NCBI GenBank assembly: GCA_964503595.1
Contig: CAZDAM010000030.1
Span: 1 to 31,271 of the forward strand
DNA from: CAZDAM01 sp964503595
Lineage (GTDB): Bacteria; Muiribacteriota; UBA6191
Direction: 5' to 3'
Length of the DNA: 31,271 bases
Shown here: positions 15,852 through 23,596 of the stretch, piece by piece
Layout: each line of letters starts with the position of its first letter
How positions within the stretch are numbered: the stretch's first letter is position 1
Translations under genes and position numbers: made by a program
Notes under the pieces: model-generated
What the model was told of the DNA's origin: nothing
The model's input: only the letters and a program-made list of their open reading frames with translations
Database searches by the model: none

Positions 15852-17289
15852 CGTCGAAATTATACAGATTTTCGGTTTTGATGATGTCCCAGCCAGCTTC
15901 GGAAATCCGCTTCAGGAGTTCTATGACATCGGTGTAGGACACTGTGGATGGTTCAGTTTTGACAAAGCGGACCCTCCAGTGATCAACACAGAAGGTTTCA
16001 CTGACTCCACGAGGGTAAACCTTGATGCCCCGGTTGCTGATTCCATAAAGAGGGAGGGCTTCAATACCGGCTTCTTCCATGGCCTTTCCAATGGTTTCCG
16101 GCTCGCAGGTACTCCAGTCAATGAAGACATCAACTCCAACCAGGGTTTTTTCCTGTTTGGTACTGATATTACAGATTTCTTTTCGCTGCTTTTCCTGCAT
16201 TTCCTTGGCACTGAGTCCACCTTCTGGGGCCTGATAGTTGGCTTCTCCGAAAATCTGAGGCTTTTCACCGAGGCGGGCAATTACTTCTTCGGCAAACTGG
16301 CGGGTTCCGACTTTTCGGGAAGATGCGTTGTTTTCCTTGATATCAGCAGTATGAACACCGTCTTCGATGGTTTTGAGCCAGGCATTATGAACTTTGTTGG
16401 CAATCTCGTACTGTCCGATATGAACCAGCATCTGGACTCCTGCGAGAAGAAGTCCGGAAGGATTGGCAATATCGTGTCCGGCAATGTCCGGAGCAGAACC
16501 GTGGATGGCTTCAAACATGGAGCAGGCCCGTCCGATATTGGCTGTCCCAGCCAGTCCAACGGAACCGGCAATCTGGGCTGCGATATCGGAGATGATGTCC
16601 CCGTAAAGATTCTGGGTCACGATGACATCGAAGATTCCGGGGGTATCGGCGAGACGGGCAGCCCCGATATCGACGATGAAGTGGTTGGTTTCAATTTCCG
16701 GATATTCAGGAGAGATTTCATCAAAGACTTTGTGCATCAGCCCATCCGTCATTTTCATGATGTTGTCCTTGACAAACAGGCTGACTTTCCTGCGGTTGTT
16801 GGCCCGGGCGTATTCAAAGGCATAGCGGATGATCCGCTCACAGCCGGGGCGGGAGATCAGCTTCAGACACTGGTAGACATCCTGGGTATGGCGGTGTTCA
16901 ATTCCGGAGTAGGTATCTTCCTCGTTTTCCCGGATGACCACTATATCCATATCCGGATGGGAGGTTGCAATATAGGGAGCATAGGAAATGCAGGGGCGGA
17001 CATTGGCATAAAGGGATAGCGCCTTGCGAGTAGTTACATTCAGGCTTTTGTAGCCTCCACCCTGAGGAGTGGTGATCGGTGCCTTGTAAAAGACCTTGGT
17101 TCTTAAGAGTGAGTCCCAGGAGGATGGGTGAATGCCTTCCTTGATGCCTTTCAGGTAGACTTTTTCGCCAATTTCAATGACTTCGATGTCAAGCTCAGCT
17201 CCGGCAGCCTTCAGAATCTTGAGCGAGGCTTCCATGATTTCGGGGCCGATGCCGTCTCCGTATGCTACCGTAATGGGTGTCTTGGTCAT
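15820..17289 (-). CDS. icd: NADP-type isocitrate dehydrogenase with C-terminal extension
   Basis: A 489-residue protein, longer than E. coli Icd (416) and matching the roughly 480-residue Rickettsia/Thermus-type enzymes. Family blocks: PITVAYGDGIGPEIM, KSLNVTTRKALSLYANVRP (substrate binding), VVIRENEEDTYSGIEH, VTQNLYGDIISDIAAQIAGSVGLAGTANIG (metal-binding Asp residues) and MFEAIHGSAPDIAG. After about residue 340 comes the extra domain of this subclass, containing VGVDVFIDWSTCEPETIGKAMEEAG and HWRVRFVK. It oxidises isocitrate to 2-oxoglutarate. AAAGGAA precedes ATG 17289. It is the first gene of a minus-strand operon with the secreted protein and DciA. sucC/sucD, encoding the succinyl-CoA step of the same cycle, lie 2.3 kb away on the other strand. 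Confidence 0.95.
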   Translation of the reverse strand: MTKTPITVAYGDGIGPEIMEASLKILKAAGAELDIEVIEIGEKVYLKGIKEGIHPSSWDSLLRTKVFYKAPITTPQGGGYKSLNVTTRKALSLYANVRPCISYAPYIATSHPDMDIVVIRENEEDTYSGIEHRHTQDVYQCLKLISRPGCERIIRYAFEYARANNRRKVSLFVKDNIMKMTDGLMHKVFDEISPEYPEIETNHFIVDIGAARLADTPGIFDVIVTQNLYGDIISDIAAQIAGSVGLAGTANIGRACSMFEAIHGSAPDIAGHDIANPSGLLLAGVQMLVHIGQYEIANKVHNAWLKTIEDGVHTADIKENNASSRKVGTRQFAEEVIARLGEKPQIFGEANYQAPEGGLSAKEMQEKQRKEICNISTKQEKTLVGVDVFIDWSTCEPETIGKAMEEAGIEALPLYGISNRGIKVYPRGVSETFCVDHWRVRFVKTEPSTVSYTDVIELLKRISEAGWDIIKTENLYNFDGVRGYSEMHG

Positions 17290-17309
17290 CTTGATTTCCT
17301 TTCATCCCT

Positions 17310-17330
17310 GCCGTACCAGTCAGGTACGGC
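17310..17330 (-). promoter_or_regulatory. Perfect hairpin in the icd leader
   Basis: GCCGTACC (17310-17317) and GGTACGGC (17323-17330) form eight perfect pairs around a five-base loop. It lies within the transcribed leader, roughly 10 bases after the predicted start and about 20 bases before the icd ATG. It could stabilise the mRNA or be an operator. It is too close to the start to be a terminator for another gene. Confidence 0.6.
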
Positions 17331-17339
17331 CGCGCGCGG

Positions 17340-17368
17340 ATTATAGCTTTTGAGTGCGGGATTCGCAA
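17340..17368 (-). promoter_or_regulatory. Sigma-70-type promoter of icd
   Basis: Read on the minus strand: TTGCGA (17368-17363), 17-base spacer, TATAAT (17345-17340). The -10 is perfect and the spacing ideal. Transcription would start near 17333, at the edge of the leader hairpin. Confidence 0.87.
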
Positions 17369-17417
17369 TTTTTGGGCAGGCGGGTGCTGGGAGCTATCCC
17401 TGTGCTAGCACGTTGGC

Positions 17418-19622
17418 ATGCGAATTCCGTTCTGTTTCTGTCTTCTTCTTAGTACCTTTCAAAGCTCAGCCCTGAACAACTCGCGACTGGTGGAGGCTCT
17501 TCTTGATGTGGGCAATCCTTCCCAGGCTTTTCTGATTCTGAGTCGTGAGGATGAAACCTCGGCAGAGGCCGATCTGTACCGGGGAGCGGTCATGCTCGCC
17601 ATGGGCCGCCATGAAGAAGGACTTCGCTGGGTGGAGCTGGCCAGCCGTGAAGTTTACCTGGCGGAAAGGGCTGGCCTTTTAAGAGGACTTGGGGCCAGTC
17701 TGGCCAAGAATCCTCCCGGAAGGGAGATCATGGAGCGCCTTTTTCTGGCGGCTTCAGAGAACAAGGCCATTCTGCCTCAGCTTCAGGTGGCTTATCTCAA
17801 ATCCATTGCTCAGTCCACTCCAACCAGAGAGGTTCTGGAGCGCATTGTCTATCTTCAGGAGCCGGAATCCGTCGAGCTTTATCTTCAGGCAGCCCAGGAA
17901 GCCGGAGAACTTGAGCCAAGCCTTGAAAAGCTGGGGGAGAAAGGATTTGCCCGTGGCCTGGAAACCATGATTCAGGCAGGAACTTCCCTGGCCCTGCGCG
18001 AAAGACTGGATCTGGCCAGGAAGATTCTGGACATGCTACCGAAAAACCATGTCAAGGTTGGTGAGTTGATGGAATCCATTGCCCGTCTCAATGGCGATGA
18101 CACGGAACTTGAGGCCGCTCTCAGATTCCGGGTCAAGCTGGAGCCAGCCAGTTTCGAGCCTGCCCGTAACCTGTCCGTCTGGCTGTTTTCAAGAGATCGA
18201 CCCGAAGATGCCGAAGAAGTTCTGTTTTCCGCTCTTCGCAATCAGGCCAACAGTCTGGTCACGGCCCGGGAAGCAGCTCGGGTGCTGGCAGATCGCAATC
18301 GGCTCAATTCCCTCAAGGCTTTTGTCCTGAAATATCGCTCGGAAGTTGGCTCTCCTCTGGTTCTTTCGGATGCGCTTTTGCATCTTCTGGCCAAACAGCA
18401 GGACTGGCCCCCGTTTTTTCGGGAAATGTCCATGAGGGTGAATCTGGGAGATGGCTTTGCTGTGGGCAATCGTCTGTCGGATTATGTGGAGGCCAGGACT
18501 TTGGAAGGTGCTTTGAATGCTTATGCCGAACTTCAGCCTTCTCCTCAGCCTGAGCGTTGCCGTCTGGCCGTATCGACCAGGGAAGAGTTCGAGTCGCATT
18601 TTACTCCACTGCTTGCGCTTGAGCTTTCGGCTAGAAGGGATCTTGCTTCCGAAGCTTTGGGGAGGCAGATGCTGGATTCCGTCATGCAGCTTCTGCCGGA
18701 GTCGGGAGAGGCTCTGTCTCCAGAAGCCCTGAATGTCAGAGCTCGTGCTCAGGGTATGAAGCAGCACTGGATGGAAGTTCAGCGCGATCTGGCCAGTCTT
18801 GGGACCGAAGATTTGACACTGCATGGTTTGCACAGGCTGGCCCTTGAGTCTTCTCTGAAATTGGGTTTTTTTGCACGTGAGTCGGTGACAATGGCCCGTG
18901 AAAGCCAGCCTCAACTGTTGCAGAAGGGGGGAGGATCGGATCCTCTGGCTCCTTTGCTTTGGGAGGCCCTGATCTATGCTGGCCAGACTTCGCAGGCTGA
19001 GCTGCTCCTTGACAATGCATCCCTTGCGCCCCATAAATCCCGATATCTGAAGATCCTGCTCTATCTGGTCCGAAACCGTGTTTCGGATGGCTGGATGGCC
19101 CTGTCCCGGGAAATGACCTATCACATGGATTCGGAAGAATATGTGAATCTGGAATATCTCAAGATCCTGCTTATGCCGTTTGCTCCTGGTCTGGAAGCAG
19201 GAGATGAGCAGGCTGTCGAGCAGGCTTCCGGCCTTTTGAAAGCCTATCTTCTGGCCGAAGCAGGGAGGGTGGAAGAGTTTCAGGAGCACTGGAAGGAAGT
19301 CAAGGACAGGCTTCCGGTTTCTGAGCTTCTGGATGTTGCTATGCTGGATGGTCTGTTTGCCCTGAAAACGGGTTTCAAGAAGCTTCTTTTCAAGAAGGAT
19401 TCAGAAGAATTCGACATGGAAGCGACAAAGTGGCGAGAAATGGCCCTGAAATGGTTTGAGAATTTCCATCAATCCTTTTATACTCCGCAAGTCGTAGAGC
19501 GGCTTTTGGATTGGCATAGAGTGTTCGGGAGTCCCGAACAGGAGCAAGAGTTCATCCGTTTCTGTCTGATGCGCCAGCCCTCCAGCCTGTCAGCCCAAAT
19601 CCTGCGCAATCGATTGCTGTAG
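17418..19622 (+). CDS. Exported helical-repeat (TPR-like) protein
   Basis: A 734-residue protein beginning with a signal peptide (MRIPFCFCLLLSTFQSSA, probable cleavage before LNN). Everything after it is alpha-helical, with repeated helix pairs of TPR character such as SQAFLILSREDETSAEADLYRGAVMLAMGRHEEGLRW, PEDAEEVLFSALRNQ and SQAELLLDNASLAPHKSRYLKILLYL. No catalytic motif is seen. It would be a periplasmic or outer-envelope scaffold. The start lacks a good ribosome site: a perfect palindrome GTGCTAGCAC (17402-17411) occupies that position, which may mean the leader is structured or translation is weak. It ends 26 bases before sucC and may be co-transcribed with it. No specific function can be assigned. 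Confidence 0.8.
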   Translation: MRIPFCFCLLLSTFQSSALNNSRLVEALLDVGNPSQAFLILSREDETSAEADLYRGAVMLAMGRHEEGLRWVELASREVYLAERAGLLRGLGASLAKNPPGREIMERLFLAASENKAILPQLQVAYLKSIAQSTPTREVLERIVYLQEPESVELYLQAAQEAGELEPSLEKLGEKGFARGLETMIQAGTSLALRERLDLARKILDMLPKNHVKVGELMESIARLNGDDTELEAALRFRVKLEPASFEPARNLSVWLFSRDRPEDAEEVLFSALRNQANSLVTAREAARVLADRNRLNSLKAFVLKYRSEVGSPLVLSDALLHLLAKQQDWPPFFREMSMRVNLGDGFAVGNRLSDYVEARTLEGALNAYAELQPSPQPERCRLAVSTREEFESHFTPLLALELSARRDLASEALGRQMLDSVMQLLPESGEALSPEALNVRARAQGMKQHWMEVQRDLASLGTEDLTLHGLHRLALESSLKLGFFARESVTMARESQPQLLQKGGGSDPLAPLLWEALIYAGQTSQAELLLDNASLAPHKSRYLKILLYLVRNRVSDGWMALSREMTYHMDSEEYVNLEYLKILLMPFAPGLEAGDEQAVEQASGLLKAYLLAEAGRVEEFQEHWKEVKDRLPVSELLDVAMLDGLFALKTGFKKLLFKKDSEEFDMEATKWREMALKWFENFHQSFYTPQVVERLLDWHRVFGSPEQEQEFIRFCLMRQPSSLSAQILRNRLL

Positions 19623-19648
19623 CAAAACCTTAACTGCAAGGGGAGTCC

Positions 19649-20815
19649 ATGAAGATTCACGAGTACCAGGCCAAGGAAATCCTCCGCAAATATGGTGTCA
19701 GTGTTCCGGTTGGATACATGACAGACAAGCTGGCGGATGTGGAAAAACTGGTCAAGAAGCTGCCGACCAAGGTTAGCGTGGTCAAAGCTCAGATTCATGC
19801 CGGGGGACGCGGAAAAGGCGGCGGCGTCAAAGTCGCAAAAACTCTGGATGAAGCCAAAAAGTATGCCAAGGACATTCTTGGCATGCAGCTCATCACTCAC
19901 CAGACCGGCTCTGAGGGCCAGAAAGTGCGCAAACTCCTTCTGGAGCAGGGTATGAACATCGAGAAGGAATATTACCTGGCTCTGACTCTGGATCGCTCCC
20001 GTGGCCAGATTACCTGTATCGCTTCCACGGAAGGCGGTATGGACATTGAGGCCGTAGCCGAGGAAACTCCGGAAAAAATAGTTAAAACCTGTATTGATCC
20101 TACGAACGGTCTGACTTCCGGCAATCTGCGCAAAATTGTGAAAGCTCTCGGCTTCAACAAAGGAATCGCCACGAAGTTCGGGGAGTTTCTGAAAGGCCTT
20201 TATCGCTGCTACATGGAAATGGATGCCAGCCTGGTGGAAATCAATCCTCTGGTGACAACCAAGGAAGGCGAGCTTTTTGCCCTGGATTGCAAAATCACCT
20301 TTGATGACAATGCCATGTACCGCCATCCGGAAATCGCTGAAATGCGTGATGAGGACGAAGAAGATCCATTGGAGCTTGAAGCTTCCCGTTTTGGCCTGAA
20401 CTACGTCAAATTGGACGGAAATGTCGGCTGTATGGTCAATGGAGCCGGTCTTGCCATGGGTACCATGGACATCATCAAGTACTCCGGTGGTGAACCTGCC
20501 AACTTCCTTGATGTTGGCGGCGGTGCCAATGCCCAGACGGTTGCCAATGCTTTCCGTATCATCACCAGGGATCCGAATGTAAAGGCCATTCTGATCAATA
20601 TCTTTGGTGGTATTGTGCGCTGTGATCGTGTAGCTGAAGGTGTGATCACCGCCATGAAGGAAGTGGATCTGAAGGTTCCTCTGGTGGTGCGTCTTTCCGG
20701 CACCAACGCCGAACAGGCCCGCGATATGCTGGATAAGTCCGGCGTAGCTATTATTACTGCAACCGGCATCAAGGATGCTGCTGAAAAAGTCGTAGCTGCG
20801 GCTTCTTCCCACTGA
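19649..20815 (+). CDS. sucC: Succinyl-CoA synthetase beta subunit
   Basis: A 388-residue protein of exactly the usual length. It opens MKIHEYQAKEILRKYGVSVP, followed by VVKAQIHAGGRGKGGGVKVA of the ATP-grasp domain, LEINPLV and DCKI (metal binding), and the C-terminal ligase domain DGNVGCMVNGAGLAMGTMD..GGEPANFLDVGGGA and NIFGGIVRCD. With SucD it converts succinyl-CoA, phosphate and ADP/GDP to succinate, CoA and ATP/GTP. GGGGAG precedes ATG 19649. sucD follows after 13 bases. Confidence 0.98.
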   Translation: MKIHEYQAKEILRKYGVSVPVGYMTDKLADVEKLVKKLPTKVSVVKAQIHAGGRGKGGGVKVAKTLDEAKKYAKDILGMQLITHQTGSEGQKVRKLLLEQGMNIEKEYYLALTLDRSRGQITCIASTEGGMDIEAVAEETPEKIVKTCIDPTNGLTSGNLRKIVKALGFNKGIATKFGEFLKGLYRCYMEMDASLVEINPLVTTKEGELFALDCKITFDDNAMYRHPEIAEMRDEDEEDPLELEASRFGLNYVKLDGNVGCMVNGAGLAMGTMDIIKYSGGEPANFLDVGGGANAQTVANAFRIITRDPNVKAILINIFGGIVRCDRVAEGVITAMKEVDLKVPLVVRLSGTNAEQARDMLDKSGVAIITATGIKDAAEKVVAAASSH

Positions 20816-20828
20816 GAGGTAGATTCAC

Positions 20829-21746
20829 ATGAGTATTCTCGTAGGCAATCACTCCAGAGTTATTGTTCAGGGTATTACTGGTAAAGAGGGCGGATTTCAC
20901 GCTCGTCAGTGCCGCGAATACGGTACCAACCTGGTCGGTGGGGTTACTCCCGGCAAGGGTGGCCAGGATTTCGATGGTCTGCCGGTTTTTGATACTGTTT
21001 TTGAAGCCCGTGAAACCACTGGCTGTAATGTCAGTCTGATTTTCGTTCCTCCTCCATTTGCTGCCGATGCAATTCTGGAAGCGATTGAAGCCGGAATTGA
21101 ACTGGTCGTATGTATTACCGAAGGCATTCCAGTGAATGACATGGTCAAGGTCAATGCAGCTCTGAAGTCCTCGAATTCCCGTCTGATTGGACCGAACTGC
21201 CCCGGTATCATCACTCCAGGACAGGCCAAGATCGGTATCATGCCCGGTTTTATCCATACTCCAGGTCGCGTAGGCCTGATTTCCAAATCCGGAACCCTGA
21301 CCTATGAAGCGGTGAATCAGCTTTCCGAGTTGGGAATTGGCCAGTCCACCTGTATCGGAATCGGTGGAGATCCCATCATTGGAACAAAGTACATCGATCT
21401 TCTGTCTCTGTTTGAGAAAGACCGCGACACCGATGCTGTCGTTCTGATTGGTGAAATTGGTGGCTCCCTTGAAGTGGAAGCAGCTCACTGGATTCGCGAC
21501 AACATGAGCAAGCCTGTCGTTGGCTTCATTGCTGGACAGACCGCTCCTCCAGGACGCCGCATGGGTCATGCAGGAGCCATCATTTCCGGTGGAGATGAAA
21601 CAGCTCAGGCTAAGATGAAGGTTATGCGTCAGTGTGGCCTTTTCGTAGCCGACACCCCTGCTCAGATCGGTCTGACCGTGGAGAAAGCCCTGGAGCAGTC
21701 CAAGCCACGCTTCGCAGGTCCAGCCGGCCTGTCCATGGTCTACTAA
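20829..21746 (+). CDS. sucD: Succinyl-CoA synthetase alpha subunit
   Basis: A 305-residue protein, slightly longer than the usual 290. Landmarks: VIVQGITGKEGGFHARQCREYGTNLVGGVTPGKGG (CoA-binding fold), GPNCPGIITPG, GRVGLISKSGTLTYEA, GIGGDPIIGT, and the phosphohistidine His247 in RRMGHAGAIISGG. The alpha subunit carries the phosphohistidine and CoA site and pairs with SucC. AGAGGT precedes ATG 20829. The operon ends in a clear terminator about 20 bases after the stop. Confidence 0.98.
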   Translation: MSILVGNHSRVIVQGITGKEGGFHARQCREYGTNLVGGVTPGKGGQDFDGLPVFDTVFEARETTGCNVSLIFVPPPFAADAILEAIEAGIELVVCITEGIPVNDMVKVNAALKSSNSRLIGPNCPGIITPGQAKIGIMPGFIHTPGRVGLISKSGTLTYEAVNQLSELGIGQSTCIGIGGDPIIGTKYIDLLSLFEKDRDTDAVVLIGEIGGSLEVEAAHWIRDNMSKPVVGFIAGQTAPPGRRMGHAGAIISGGDETAQAKMKVMRQCGLFVADTPAQIGLTVEKALEQSKPRFAGPAGLSMVY

Positions 21747-21766
21747 GATCCTGAATAACTGAAAGG

Positions 21767-21796
21767 AAAACCCTCGTCCTTGTGGCGGGGGTTTTT
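21767..21796 (+). terminator. Rho-independent terminator of sucCD
   Basis: AAAACCCTCG (21767-21776) pairs with CGGGGGTTTT (21786-21795), one G-U included, and the run of five T residues ends the structure. Flanking GGA/TCC extends the stem with a one-base bulge. Confidence 0.85.
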
Positions 21797-21799
21797 CCT

Positions 21800-22063
21800 T
21801 GGGGGGATCCGAATGTGGTGTTTTGAAGCAGACGACAATTTTTCAGATCGCAGGGCTTACCAGCTTCAACGAGAAACATTGATGAATGAAATCTTTTGAA
21901 AGAATCTCCAGCTTCGGCCTTGTCCAGAGCCCTGAAATTTAGGGACACTTCCCAAGAGCAGAATCTGAGTGAGCAGAAGACAGCCCATGCAGAGCTGAAA
22001 CAGAGTGGCGAATGCCACATTTGTGGTGAGAATCAGATTGAATAAAGCCGGAGCCAGCAGAGG
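21800..22063. other. Non-coding or decayed stretch before the IS3 remnant
   Basis: A minus-strand frame (21866-22165) translates to a hydrophobic stretch (LLAPALFNLILTTNVAFATLFQLCMGCLLLTQILLLG), but its start lies inside the IS3 remnant and it matches no family I know. It may be a fragment of a membrane-protein gene. I do not call it as a gene. Confidence 0.35.
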
Positions 22064-22287
22064 TGGCCCTAAAAATTTGGACCAGGGTATAAGGTGGATC
22101 TCTTGAGCAATGAGACGATGAAACATGTCCAAATAAAAGACCCATTCGGCTGAATTCAAAGGCAAGGTAGCTCTCGAAGCCCTTCGTGAGGAGCTGACTC
22201 TGGCGGAACTATCCAGGAAGTACAGCGTGCATCCCGATCAGATTAGCACATTGAAGCGGCTTGCCATTAAGAATATGGCTTCTGCCT
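22064..22287 (+). mobile_element. Decayed left end of an IS3-family insertion sequence
   Basis: The stretch from TGGCCCTAAAAATTTGGACC at 22064 looks like an IS3-family terminal inverted repeat. It is followed by the spacing and sequence expected before orfA. Homology to OrfA continues to MASAF at about 22287 and then stops abruptly. The orfB part, the right end and any target duplication are absent, so this is a dead fragment of about 224 bases. Confidence 0.75.
22125..22287 (+). pseudogene. IS3-family transposase OrfA fragment
   Basis: From ATG 22125 the frame reads MSK-stop-KTHSAEFKGKVALEAL and continues with LTLAELSRKYSVHPDQISTL and KRLAIKNMASAF. This is the standard helix-turn-helix N-terminus of IS3-family OrfA (HSAEFKAKVALEA...ELA..Y.VHP.QI..WK). 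The fourth codon is TAA (22134-22136), and the tryptophan of the usual WK is replaced by Leu. The fragment ends where sequence identity passes to an unrelated minus-strand ORF. It is certainly inactive. Confidence 0.85.
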
Positions 22288-22446
22288 TTACGTTTCGTAT
22301 CCGCAGAATATGGCCAGAACCACGATTCCTGTGCAGAAAAAATAGAGCCGCCGGGACTGAGGCTTATGACTCCGCAGAAACGCCAGAAAACAGATAAGAG
22401 CCCAAAGGGGTAAAAAGGGCTTCAGGAGAAGGAAAAAATCAGGCAT
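22288..22446 (-). pseudogene. Truncated membrane-protein remnant, YdcF/ElyC-like N-terminus
   Basis: From ATG 22446 the frame gives 52 residues: MPDFFLLLKPFLPLWALICF, a basic loop RSHKPQSRRL, a second hydrophobic helix YFFCTGIVVLAIFCG, then stop. The two-helix opening is like the start of DUF218 (YdcF/ElyC/SanA) envelope proteins, whose catalytic-looking domain would follow, but the resemblance is weak. The frame ends exactly at the junction with the IS3 remnant (22287/22288), so the 3' part was probably lost with or after IS insertion. An intact tiny membrane protein is the alternative. Confidence 0.45.
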
Positions 22447-22498
22447 GAAAGTATTCTGTGACACTTTTTCACAAAAAACAAGCATTGAGGGGGCTGGT

Positions 22499-23596
22499 GT
22501 GGTCCGTTTGATGATGCTTTTTCTGCTGCTGGTTCCGGCCTCTTTTTCGGAATGGCCTCAAAAGTTGACGGTTCCGGAAAGACAGGCTTTGGATCGGGCT
22601 TTGGAAGAGCAGATGAGGCAGGATGAAACGGTTGGTCTGGCGGTGGCGGTTCTTAGGGAGAATCAGCTTATTGAAATTCGGGGCTATGGTTTTGAGGATC
22701 GGGAAAGACAGATTCCGGTGTCGGACAAAACCCTGTTTCGCTGGGCTTCGATCTCCAAGGTTTTAACTGCTCTGGGAGCCCTGAAGCTGGAAGAGTCCGG
22801 AAAGCTGGATTCTGAGGCGAATGTTTCCTCAGTTGTGAGCGAGTTTGATCCGGGAGATTCCGAGGTGAAAATCAGGCATCTTCTGTGTCATCAGAGTGGG
22901 GTGGTTCATTACAGTAACGGGCCGGTTCTCAGGAGCACCCCTCCAGCTGGAGACCGACCTTACCGGACGGTTTCCGGGGCCTTGACCCGTTTTGTGAAAT
23001 CTCCTCTGATTCACGAACCCGGAGCCAGGGTCAGCTATTCCACCCATGCCTATATTCTCTTAAGCGCTGTGGTTGAACGATTGGCCGGAGTGCCTTTTGA
23101 TTCCTATATCAGCCAGAATCTGGCAGTTCCTCTGAAACTTCATACTCTCACTCCTGACTGGCAGTGGGAGCCCATGAGTCATCGGGCCGTGGGTTATATC
23201 CGGAATGAAGATGGCAGTATCCGACCCTCTTCGGATACCGATGTAAGCTGGAAGCTTGGGGGAGGGGGCTATCTTTCATCGATGGAAGATCTGGGCAGGC
23301 TTGCGGAAGCACTGCTGCAAAGACAGGTGATTTCCAGAAACCTTACAGACAGACTCTGGTCGGTACAGAAGCTGAATTCAGGCAAGCTCACAGACTGGGG
23401 CCTTGGCATGAATGTGGAGCATGCGGGCCAGCCCGATATGAAGGTCTGGCATAACGGCAGTCAGGAAAAGGTTCGTGGACGAATGGTTCTGTATCCCAAT
23501 CAGGGACATGGCCTGGTGGTGATGACCAATTCCGAGTGGGTCAGGCCAGCAACGTATTCAACGCTGATCTACAAGGCATTAAAGAAGGCTCGCTGA
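22499..23596 (+). CDS. Secreted serine hydrolase of the beta-lactamase/penicillin-binding (class C-like) family
   Basis: A 365-residue protein. GTG 22499 is chosen because GAGGGGG (22487-22493) is well spaced and the product then begins with a signal peptide (MVRLMMLFLLLVPASFS). The upstream ATG 22445 would add 18 polar residues in front of it. The motifs of the fold are present: Ser84-x-x-Lys87 (WASISKVLTAL), Tyr180-Ser-Thr182 at the YxN position (SYSTHAYILLSAVVERL), and His318-Asn-Gly320 at the KTG position. Relatives include D-aminopeptidases, esterases and peptidoglycan DD-peptidases. Thr in place of the third-position Asn is unusual. An envelope or secreted hydrolase is likely; antibiotic resistance cannot be inferred. 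Its end overlaps rlmN by 18 bases on the other strand. Confidence 0.85.
   Translation: MVRLMMLFLLLVPASFSEWPQKLTVPERQALDRALEEQMRQDETVGLAVAVLRENQLIEIRGYGFEDRERQIPVSDKTLFRWASISKVLTALGALKLEESGKLDSEANVSSVVSEFDPGDSEVKIRHLLCHQSGVVHYSNGPVLRSTPPAGDRPYRTVSGALTRFVKSPLIHEPGARVSYSTHAYILLSAVVERLAGVPFDSYISQNLAVPLKLHTLTPDWQWEPMSHRAVGYIRNEDGSIRPSSDTDVSWKLGGGGYLSSMEDLGRLAEALLQRQVISRNLTDRLWSVQKLNSGKLTDWGLGMNVEHAGQPDMKVWHNGSQEKVRGRMVLYPNQGHGLVVMTNSEWVRPATYSTLIYKALKKAR

Noticed and set aside
15826..17019. 397-codon plus-strand ORF opposite icd
   Set aside because: It is a mirror frame of a highly conserved dehydrogenase. The translation is Gly/Asp/Phe-rich without domain character.
18189..20812. Long minus-strand ORFs (18189-19289 and 19478-20812) opposite the TPR gene and sucC
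   Set aside because: They are shadows of coding DNA. No ribosome sites or recognisable proteins, and the opposite strand is certain.
21866..22165. 99-codon hydrophobic minus-strand ORF
   Set aside because: Its start codon lies inside the IS3 OrfA remnant and the product is unrecognised. It is more likely a decayed fragment than a gene.
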